A stretch of DNA of 14,163 bases, from positions 1 to 14,163 of the forward strand of contig JBOHCT010000110.1 in assembly GCA_050699055.1 (NCBI GenBank). Reading direction: 5' to 3'. The stretch comes from JBOHCT01 sp050699055. Its GTDB lineage: Bacteria > Actinomycetota > Actinomycetes > Streptosporangiales > JBOHCT01. The position numbers were made by a program, and so were the translations under genes. Numbering within the stretch: position 1 is the stretch's first letter; each line of letters starts with the position of its first letter. The notes beneath the pieces were generated by a model. The model searched no databases, had not been told where the DNA came from, and saw nothing but the letters and a program-made list of their open reading frames with translations. Shown here piece after piece: positions 6,653 to 12,982 of this stretch.

Positions 6653-8500
6653 ATGGTCTACCTGCTGGCGATCGGGGCTGCCTTCTTCCTGGGCACCGGC
6701 TCGGTCATCCAGCAGCGGGCCGCCTCGGAGGCGCCTCCGGAGGACGCTCTCTCGTTCAAGCTGCTGCTGTGGCTGGCTCACCGTCCGCTCTGGCTCGGCG
6801 GGATCGGGGTCGCCTTCATCGGGAATGTGCTTGCCGCGCTTGCCCTCGGTTCCGGGAGCATCGCGCTGGTCCAGCCGCTGTTCGTGGTCAAGCTGTTGTT
6901 CGCGCTCCCGCTCGCCGCGGCCTGGGTCCGCCGGTCAGTACCGGCCCGTGACTGGGGTGGCGCCTTGGCGACAGCCGCGGGTCTGGCCATCTTCGTCCTC
7001 GTCGGGCAGCCGCACCAGGGTTCGCTCACACCGGCCTCGACGGTGGACTGGGCCATCGCCGGTGGGACGGTCGTCGCCCTGGCGCTGGCCCTCGCCGCCG
7101 TCGGCAAGCGGCTCGACGCTGTCCGCGAGGCCGCGCTGCTCGGCGGGGCCGCCGGAGTCTTGTTCGGTCTGCAGGGCGCCATGACGCACAGCGCCATCGG
7201 GGTACTCTCCGCCCGCGGCATCGTCGGGCTGGTCACCACCTGGCAGCCGTACGCGGTCCTCACCGTCGCCGTCCTCGGCATGGTGCTCATCCAGAGCGCG
7301 TATCAGGCCGCACCGCTGCCGGCGTCGTTCCCTTCCATGGTGGCCGCCGAGCCGCTGGCCGGCATCGGGGTGGGCGCCGGGATCCTCGGCGGGGTGCTGC
7401 GGCTCGCGCCGGCGAGCCTCGCGGGCCTGCTCATCGGGCTCGCCATCATGGTCGGCGGCATCTACCTGCTGGCGAGTTCGCCGCTCGTCACCGGCCAGCT
7501 CGACCTGTTGGAGCGCAGGCACGAGGAAGGGCTCGCCTACCGGACCGAGGAGCAGCTGGAGCACGACCTGCGGACAGTACACCGCGAGCTGGACCTGTAC
7601 GAGCGGCACTATGGGGTGCTCGGCTCGCGGGGCAGCAGCCGCCACCATCTCCAGCGGCACGTCCGGCACATCGAGACGCAGATCGCCCGGCTGCGCGAGC
7701 TGGCGGACGACATCGAGCGGCACCGCGCGGCGGAGCGAGAACGCGTCGGTGCCTCGACGACCAGACTGTCAGAGTACGAGCGGCAGGAGGCCGAGTGGCG
7801 CGACCGCGAGCTGGACGCACGGCAACGCGAGATCGACGAGCGGGCGAGAGCGCTGCGCGACCGGTCACGGCTGCTGCGGAAGCGGGTGGAGGCGCTGACC
7901 CGGCTACCGCGCGGTCAGGCCGACTTAAGAGGCCGCGCGAGATATTTGCGCGGCCACTGCCCGGCGGCCCTCGAGGACGGCTTCGTACGCCGTCCGCGGC
8001 GCGACGCAGTCCCCGGCGTGCCGCACGTCGGGGGGCGTGTGGGCCGCGCGCCACAGCGTGTCCTCCGACAGCCGGTGCCCGGCGTCGACGACGAGAGCGG
8101 CCTTGATCTCCCGCTCCTCGCCGGTGAAGGCGTCGGTGACCAGCGGTCCCCGCGGGGTGACCCGCCGGAGCACGGACCGTTTCGCGAGCTCGACGCCCGC
8201 CTGCTGCAGCCTGGTGCTCGCCGGGGCCAGGTCGCCGGAGCGGCCGAGCTGCGACCCGACGACCAGGTCCGGGGTGACGATCACGACGTCCCGGCCCGAC
8301 GCGGTGAGCTGCTCGGCGAGGCTGATGCCGATCGGCCCGCCGATGGGGTCCCAGACCGCCACTGGGCCGTCAGGCAAGGCCGCGGGTCCCGCGAGTACCT
8401 CCGCCGACGTCCGGACCTCGCTGCCGCCAGCGACCTCGTACGTTCGACGGCCGGGCCGGCTGCCGGTGCACAGGATCGTGGGTCCACCGTGCGCCCGTAG
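6653..8500 (+). CDS. DMT-like multi-pass membrane protein with cytoplasmic coiled coil; 3' end uncertain
   Basis: The first 280 or so residues have about nine hydrophobic helices, starting MVYLLAIGAAFFLGTGSVIQQRAA, resembling EamA/DMT or NIPA-like transporters. About 140 residues then form a charged, heptad-like coiled coil (for example EEQLEHDLRTVHRELDLYER). The substrate is not predictable. I use ATG 6653; GTG 6629 is an alternative, and neither has a good ribosome site. The frame stays open to 8500, but the part after about 7925 lies antisense to OYE copy B, and rare codons (TTA, AGA, AGA, TAT, TTG) cluster at the junction. The likely true protein ends near 7925, and the extension reflects a lost stop or frameshift. 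Stops TGA 7896-7898 and TAA 7926-7928 lie one frame away. It is the only plus-strand gene inside the minus-strand set. Confidence 0.6.
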   Translation: MVYLLAIGAAFFLGTGSVIQQRAASEAPPEDALSFKLLLWLAHRPLWLGGIGVAFIGNVLAALALGSGSIALVQPLFVVKLLFALPLAAAWVRRSVPARDWGGALATAAGLAIFVLVGQPHQGSLTPASTVDWAIAGGTVVALALALAAVGKRLDAVREAALLGGAAGVLFGLQGAMTHSAIGVLSARGIVGLVTTWQPYAVLTVAVLGMVLIQSAYQAAPLPASFPSMVAAEPLAGIGVGAGILGGVLRLAPASLAGLLIGLAIMVGGIYLLASSPLVTGQLDLLERRHEEGLAYRTEEQLEHDLRTVHRELDLYERHYGVLGSRGSSRHHLQRHVRHIETQIARLRELADDIERHRAAERERVGASTTRLSEYERQEAEWRDRELDARQREIDERARALRDRSRLLRKRVEALTRLPRGQADLRGRARYLRGHCPAALEDGFVRRPRRDAVPGVPHVGGRVGRAPQRVLRQPVPGVDDESGLDLPLLAGEGVGDQRSPRGDPPEHGPFRELDARLLQPGARRGQVAGAAELRPDDQVRGDDHDVPARRGELLGEADADRPADGVPDRHWAVRQGRGSREYLRRRPDLAAASDLVRSTAGPAAGAQDRGSTVRP

Positions 8501-9868
8501 CGCGTCGACGTCCGCTGTCGTTCCCGTCTCGATCGTGACCCCAAGCCGTCGGCACTCCGCCTCGAGCCAGTCGGTCAGCAGGGCGAGCCGCTCCCTGCCA
8601 GGCCCGGCAGCGGCGACCCGGAGCATGCCGCCGAGGTAGGGTGCGGCCTCGACGAGGCGTACGTCGTGTCCGGCCAGCGCGGCGACCCTGGCCGCCTCGA
8701 GGCCCGCGGGTCCGCCGCCGACGACGAGTACCGGGGCCGGGATATGCCCGGTCGGCACGGGCGGGTCCTCCGTCTCGTGGCCGGCCGACGGGTCGCCGAT
8801 GCACGATACGATCGGGTTCCGGACGTCGCGCACCATGCAGGCCTGGTTGCACAGCGTGCAGGGCAGGACCCGTTCGGCCTGGCCGTGCGCCGCCTTCTCC
8901 GCGAGGCTGGGGTCGGCGATCTGGGCCCGGGTCATCTCCACGAGGTCGGCCTCGCCCGCCGCGAGGATCTCCTCGGCCATCGCGACGTCGACGATCGACC
9001 CCTGCGCCACGACCCGCACGTCCTGAGGCAGGGCAGCACGGAGCCCGGCCGCGAGCGGGCGGGCGAAGCCGGGAGGGGTGTGCCCGTCCGGGCGGGTGGC
9101 CCAGGTGGTGTAGATCGAGCCACGCACGGCGACCACGTAATCGACGTCGGCCGCCAGCCGGCCGGCGATCGCGGGCGCGTCGTCGGGGACGATCCCCGCC
9201 CACGGCGCCATCTCGTCGCAGCACAGCCGCAGTCCGACAACAATGTCACTAGCTGCCCCGCCCGCTGCCTCGCGCACCGCCGCGAGCACCTCGCGGGCGA
9301 ACCGCGGCCGGTCGGCGCCGTAGCCGTCACCGCGCTGGTTGGTGAGTCCGGACAGGAACTGCCGGACGAGGCTCCACTGGCCCGCGTTCACCTCGACCCC
9401 GTCGAGCCCGGCCCCGACCGCGACCCGCGCCGCGGCCGCGAAGCCCTCGACGACCTCCGCGATGTCGTCCTCCTGCATGGCCTTCGGGACCTCGTGCGTC
9501 GTCACCTCGGGCACCGGTGACGGCGCCCACAGCTCACGCTGGCTGTACGCCGACGAACCCTGCCCGCCCGCGTGGCCGAGCGAGGCGAAGACCAGCGCAC
9601 CCTGCTCGTGGCACGCGCGAGCGATCCGCGCCCACCCGTCGGCGCACCCGGCGGCGAGCGGCGCCCGCTCGTACGGCCAGTCGAGGGCGTGCACCGACGC
9701 CGTCTCGGTGACGATGACGCCCGCACCACCGGCCGCACGGCGCCGGTAGTAGGCGACGTGCCGGTCCGACGGCGCGCGGCCGGTACCCAGGTTGGTCTCG
9801 TGCGGGCCGAACAGAACCCGGTTGCGCGCCTCGACCCCCCGCAGTCGGATGGGGTCGGCCATGGTCAT
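7925..9868 (-). CDS. FadH/OYE-family FMN, 4Fe-4S, FAD oxidoreductase (mycofactocin-associated, copy B)
   Basis: 647 aa with the same layout as copy A. An FMN barrel opens with MADPIRLRGVEARNRVLFG. The cluster motif is C-x2-C-x3-C-x11-C (Cys337, 340, 344, 356). The FAD/NAD(P) domain begins VLVVGGGPAGLEAA near residue 380. The paralogs share the WAPSPV block, the VRQFLSG segment and CNQ/xC, yet are clearly diverged, so this is an old duplication. The FadH catalytic Tyr position is Ser166. I place the start at ATG 9868, with GGAG eight bases before it. The frame is open further upstream, but the added residues overlap the mftBC end and look non-coding. It lies 79 bp after mftBC, probably co-transcribed. 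It may oxidise or reduce a mycofactocin-linked substrate and feed the ETF. Confidence 0.9.
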   Translation of the reverse strand: MTMADPIRLRGVEARNRVLFGPHETNLGTGRAPSDRHVAYYRRRAAGGAGVIVTETASVHALDWPYERAPLAAGCADGWARIARACHEQGALVFASLGHAGGQGSSAYSQRELWAPSPVPEVTTHEVPKAMQEDDIAEVVEGFAAAARVAVGAGLDGVEVNAGQWSLVRQFLSGLTNQRGDGYGADRPRFAREVLAAVREAAGGAASDIVVGLRLCCDEMAPWAGIVPDDAPAIAGRLAADVDYVVAVRGSIYTTWATRPDGHTPPGFARPLAAGLRAALPQDVRVVAQGSIVDVAMAEEILAAGEADLVEMTRAQIADPSLAEKAAHGQAERVLPCTLCNQACMVRDVRNPIVSCIGDPSAGHETEDPPVPTGHIPAPVLVVGGGPAGLEAARVAALAGHDVRLVEAAPYLGGMLRVAAAGPGRERLALLTDWLEAECRRLGVTIETGTTADVDALRAHGGPTILCTGSRPGRRTYEVAGGSEVRTSAEVLAGPAALPDGPVAVWDPIGGPIGISLAEQLTASGRDVVIVTPDLVVGSQLGRSGDLAPASTRLQQAGVELAKRSVLRRVTPRGPLVTDAFTGEEREIKAALVVDAGHRLSEDTLWRAAHTPPDVRHAGDCVAPRTAYEAVLEGRRAVAAQISRAAS

Positions 9869-9883
9869 GAGGCGGACTCCAAA

Positions 9884-9911
9884 GCGAGCATCGCAGCGAG
9901 CGTCAGTGAGC
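9884..9911. repeat. Short GCGAGC-type tandem motif in the mftBC to OYE-B gap
   Basis: GCGAGC occurs at 9884-9889 and 9896-9901, with a near copy GTGAGC at 9906-9911, spaced 10 to 12 bp within a 79-bp gap. Stuttering GCGAGC/GTGAGCGAGG text of this sort is common between genes of GC-rich actinobacteria. No function is assigned. Helical spacing would allow side-by-side protein binding, but that is weak evidence. Confidence 0.2.
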
Positions 9912-9947
9912 GAGGCGCGGAACGGCGGAGACCGCAGGGGTAATAGC

Positions 9948-11456
9948 TCACGACCGCCCGTTGATCGAGACCGGCACCCAGCGGCGGTGCGAGTGATCGT
10001 GGCCACGGGAGGGTGCGTCACCCGCCATCACACCGGCCAGCGCCTCCTCGCCGTGGCCCTTGACGCATTCGGGGTCGGGGCCGTCGAGCGGCAGGCCGGT
10101 GAAGAACTTCGCCGCCATGCAGCCGCCGCGGCACGAGTCGTACATGCCGCAGGACGCGCACGCTCCCGCGGTGTCGGGCTCGCGCAGCTCTCGGAACAGC
10201 GCCGACTCCCGCCACACGTCGGCGAAGCCGCCCTTATCGCGGACGTTGCCCGCCCGGAACCGGTCATGCATGACGAACGGGCACGCGTACACGTCCCCGA
10301 CGGGATCGATCAGGCATACGACGCGACCCGCCCCGCAGAGGTTCAGTCCGGGCAGCGGAGCACCGAGCGCGGACAGGTGGAAGAACGAGTCGCCGGTCAG
10401 CACGTCGGGGTGATCGCACAGCCAGTCGTAGATCTCCCGCTGCTGTCCCTGGGTGGGATGCAGGTCGTGCCAGGAGTCGGCCCCGCGCCCCGACGGGCGC
10501 AGCCGCGTGATGCGCAGCTGGGCGCCGTAGGCGTCGGCCATCGACTTGAACGCGTCGAGCTGGGCGACGTTGTGCCGCGTCATCACCACGCTGATCTTGA
10601 ACGGCCCGAAACCCGCGTCGGCGAGGTTCGTCATGGCGCGGCGCGCTGTCGCGAACGAGCCCGGCCCGCGTACCGCGTCGTTGGTCGCCTCGTCCGCGCC
10701 GTCGACGCTGATCTGCACGTCGACGTAGTCCGTGGCGGTGAGCCGCCGGGCGACCCGCTCATCGATGCGTACGCCGTTGGTGGAGAACTTCACCCCGACG
10801 CGGCGCGCCACCGCGTAGTCGAGCAGCTCGAAGAAGTCCGGGCGTACCGTGGGCTCGCCGCCGCCGACGTTGACGTAGAAGACACCCATCGCCGCCAGCT
10901 CGTCGATGACCCGCTTGGCCTCCGCCGTCGTCAGCTCCCGCGGGTCGCGGCGGCCGGACGACGACAGGCAGTGGACGCATGACAGGTTGCAGGCGTACGT
11001 AAGCTCCCACGTCAAGCAGATCGGCGCCGACAAGCCGCTTTCCAGCTGCTCGGTGCGTTGCCTCTTTACCTCGGGCCTGTTCGTACCCGCCGGCGTGGGT
11101 GCGCCGCGCTCGTCGGAGTCGGTCGCCGTGCCATCCCCGTCGCGGGCCGTGATGAGTCCACCGTGTTCGAGCGCGGCGAGCGCCCGCTCATACCGCGGCC
11201 GATCGTGGTCATCGACATTGGCCCCACGCAGCGTCGCCCGCGCGCTCGCGTGCCGTTCCAGCGAACGTACGACCTCGACCATCGTCAGGGACTTCAGAAA
11301 CGTGAGCCGCCGGTTGCCGAAGTGGTAGGCAAGCGCGCCGAACGGCTCTTCACGCAGGGACACCTGGGGATCGAGCCGGTACGGCCGGCTCGTGTCGAAC
11401 GGCAGCTCAGTCTGTCGCGCCCGCCTCGTCGCGCGCTCGTCGGCTCGCCGCTCCAT
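9948..11456 (-). CDS. mftBC: Fused MftB-MftC: mycofactocin precursor-binding domain plus radical SAM maturase
   Basis: 502 aa in one frame. Residues 18-105 are MftB, the RRE-type chaperone that presents MftA: FDTSRPYRLDPQVSLREEPFG, then YHFGNRRLTFLKS. A hydrophilic linker (about 105-138) leads to MftC, which uses S-adenosylmethionine to oxidatively decarboxylate the MftA C-terminal Tyr and cross-link it to the preceding Val. The radical SAM motif is CNLSCVHC (Cys156, 160, 163) and the SAM-binding GGGEP is at 198-202. The SPASM/Twitch auxiliary-cluster Cys are 374, 381, 392, 433, 436, 442, 446 and 464. MftB and MftC are normally separate. Here no in-frame ATG or GTG lies between residue 59 and the radical SAM motif, so separate MftC translation is unlikely. 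It starts 3 bp after the mftA stop, implying translational coupling. Confidence 0.95.
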   Translation of the reverse strand: MERRADERATRRARQTELPFDTSRPYRLDPQVSLREEPFGALAYHFGNRRLTFLKSLTMVEVVRSLERHASARATLRGANVDDHDRPRYERALAALEHGGLITARDGDGTATDSDERGAPTPAGTNRPEVKRQRTEQLESGLSAPICLTWELTYACNLSCVHCLSSSGRRDPRELTTAEAKRVIDELAAMGVFYVNVGGGEPTVRPDFFELLDYAVARRVGVKFSTNGVRIDERVARRLTATDYVDVQISVDGADEATNDAVRGPGSFATARRAMTNLADAGFGPFKISVVMTRHNVAQLDAFKSMADAYGAQLRITRLRPSGRGADSWHDLHPTQGQQREIYDWLCDHPDVLTGDSFFHLSALGAPLPGLNLCGAGRVVCLIDPVGDVYACPFVMHDRFRAGNVRDKGGFADVWRESALFRELREPDTAGACASCGMYDSCRGGCMAAKFFTGLPLDGPDPECVKGHGEEALAGVMAGDAPSRGHDHSHRRWVPVSINGRS

Positions 11457-11459
11457 CTG

Positions 11460-11585
11460 TCAGTACACCCCGCACATGCCGTCGATCGAGACCTCCTCAA
11501 CCAACAGCTCGTCCTCGACCCCTGCCTCTCCGACACCTGCCTTCGGAGCGGACGTATCGGTCAACTGGGTGGAATCACTGGTCAC
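11460..11585 (-). CDS. mftA: Mycofactocin precursor peptide MftA
   Basis: 41 aa ending LLVEEVSIDGMCGVY. The IDGMCGVY C-terminus is the hallmark of MftA; the last Val-Tyr pair becomes the cofactor core after MftC modification and MftE cleavage. The acidic stretch VEDELLVEEV before it is the leader part bound by MftB. The GTG start has GGAGG six bases upstream, and the next in-frame ATG is inside the core motif, so this start is well supported. The stop is 3 bp before mftBC. It is below usual length cut-offs and would be missed by default gene finders. It is the first gene of the minus-strand set, facing the alcohol dehydrogenase. Confidence 0.96.
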   Translation of the reverse strand: MTSDSTQLTDTSAPKAGVGEAGVEDELLVEEVSIDGMCGVY

Positions 11586-11853
11586 CGTGACCTCCGTCTC
11601 GTGCGCGATCACCCACAACCGTGTGCCGGACGGGGGACAGCCGTCAACCCTCGGCAGCCTGCTCGTCGGCTCACGAGGACTATCCTGCTTGACACCCGGC
11701 CACTCGGTCCTTCGGGACCGAGGCCCGCCGCGGATGGGTCCCTTCGCCTCGGTTCCCGCCTGGTGCTATCACCGAGACACGGGCATCATCGAAAAGTGAA
11801 ACGGCTCGCGCGCCACGACGGCGTCACGGGCGAGTCCTCGGTCGGGAGGCGAT
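11586..11853. promoter_or_regulatory. Divergent control region between mftA and the alcohol dehydrogenase
   Basis: These 268 bp contain no supportable gene and must hold the promoters of both mftA and the dehydrogenase, so cofactor synthesis and its main client enzyme can be co-regulated from here. A TTGACA lies at 11689-11694 on the plus strand but has no convincing -10 at the right distance. On the minus strand a TTGACG also lacks a good partner. A perfect hairpin sits at 11703-11722. No mftR-type TetR regulator gene is in the window. Confidence 0.45.
11703..11722. promoter_or_regulatory. Perfect 8-bp stem with TTCG tetraloop
   Basis: CTCGGTCC (11703-11710) and GGACCGAG (11715-11722) pair perfectly around TTCG, an exceptionally stable tetraloop in RNA. 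Neither side is followed by a T-run. In the divergent region it could be an RNA leader structure of the dehydrogenase transcript, a factor-independent pause, or a DNA operator read as a dyad. The pairing is seen directly; the role is not known. Confidence 0.5.
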
Positions 11854-12969
11854 ATGAAGACGAAGGCCGCGGTTCTCCACGACAAGGAGCAGGACTGGGA
11901 GGTCACCGAGCTCGACGTCGACCCGCCGAAGGCAGGCGAGGTGCTGGTGCGGTTCGTCGCCGCGGGCCTGTGCCACTCTGACGAGCACCTGCGGCACGGA
12001 GACATCGTGCCCCGCTTCCCCATCGTCGGGGGGCACGAGGGTGCTGGAATCGTCGAGGAGGCCGGCGAGGGCGTCACCCGACTGGCGCCCGGCGACCACG
12101 TCATCTGCTCGTTCCTCCCCGTGTGCGGGCACTGCCGGTTCTGCTCCACCGGCCAGTCCAACCTCTGCGACCTCGGCATGTACCTGATGGAGGGCTGTCA
12201 GGCGGATGGCACGTTCCGGTTCCACGCGAACGGCGAGGACTTCGGCGGGATGTGCATGCTCGGCACGTTCGCCCAGTGGGCAACGGTGTCCGAGCACTCC
12301 TGCATCAAGGTCGACGAGGAGTTGCCGCTGGAGACGGTCGTCCTTATCGGGTGCGGGGTGCCGACCGGCTGGGGGACCGCCACCCGCGCTGGCGGCGCCA
12401 TCGAGCCGGGCGACACGATCGCCGTCTACGGGGTCGGCGGGATCGGCATCAACGCCGTGCAGGGCGCGGCGTTCGCCGGCGCGCGCAACGTCATCGCGAT
12501 CGACCCACTCTCGAACAAGCGGGAGAAGGCCGAGCAGCTCGGCGCGACGCACAGCGCCGAGAGCGCGGAGCAGGCGCAGCAGCTGATCACGGATCTTACG
12601 CGTGGTGTCGGCGCCGACAAGGCGCTCGTGACCGTCGGGGTTGTCACCGAGGAGGTGATCGACGCGGCGCTCGCGGCGATCCGCAAGGGCGGTTCGGTCG
12701 TCGTCACCGGCCTCGCGGACCCGACAAAGAAGACGATCCAGGTCTCGAGCTCTGAGCTGACCCTGTTCGAGAAGCGGATCCAGGGAGCGCTGTTCGGCTC
12801 GGGCGACCCGTTCCACGACATCCCCCGGATGGTGGACCTGTACCAATCCGGCGACCTCAGGCTCGACGAGATCATCACCCAGCGGTACACGCTGGACCAG
12901 GTCAACCAGGGCTACCAGGATCTGCTCGACGGGAAGAACATCCGCGGCGTCCTCGTCCATGAGCATTGA
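11854..12969 (+). CDS. NDMA-dependent (mycofactocin-associated) zinc alcohol dehydrogenase
   Basis: 371 aa, class III-like medium-chain zinc dehydrogenase. Catalytic zinc ligands are Cys40 (GLCHSDEH), His61 with Glu62 (GGHEGAG), and Cys167 (GCGVPTGWG). The structural zinc motif C-x2-C-x2-C-x7-C is at Cys91, 94, 97 and 105. The Rossmann motif GVGGIG is at 193-198, with Asp217 ending the second strand, which fits NAD. Members of this group hold NAD tightly and cannot use free NAD; with NDMA as artificial acceptor they turn over, and in vivo mycofactocin is the acceptor. GGAGG lies four bases before the ATG. It oxidises primary alcohols by family; the substrate here is unknown. It is divergent from mftA and 13 bp ahead of the AAA+ gene. 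Confidence 0.95.
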   Translation: MKTKAAVLHDKEQDWEVTELDVDPPKAGEVLVRFVAAGLCHSDEHLRHGDIVPRFPIVGGHEGAGIVEEAGEGVTRLAPGDHVICSFLPVCGHCRFCSTGQSNLCDLGMYLMEGCQADGTFRFHANGEDFGGMCMLGTFAQWATVSEHSCIKVDEELPLETVVLIGCGVPTGWGTATRAGGAIEPGDTIAVYGVGGIGINAVQGAAFAGARNVIAIDPLSNKREKAEQLGATHSAESAEQAQQLITDLTRGVGADKALVTVGVVTEEVIDAALAAIRKGGSVVVTGLADPTKKTIQVSSSELTLFEKRIQGALFGSGDPFHDIPRMVDLYQSGDLRLDEIITQRYTLDQVNQGYQDLLDGKNIRGVLVHEH

Positions 12970-12982
12970 GCGGTGGTGATCG

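Noticed and set aside
9869..10021. 51-residue N-terminal extension of OYE copy B
   Set aside because: It overlaps the mftBC end and crosses a non-coding gap; the FMN-barrel homology begins at the ATG near 9868, which has a spaced GGAG.
9792..10982. Plus-strand open frame of 396 codons opposite mftBC
   Set aside because: Antisense to the radical SAM core and SPASM cysteines; no independent evidence of coding.
11689..11694. TTGACA as a -35 box for the alcohol dehydrogenase
   Set aside because: The -10 position 17 bp on reads as part of the TTCG hairpin and has no TANNNT match, so a promoter call is not supported.
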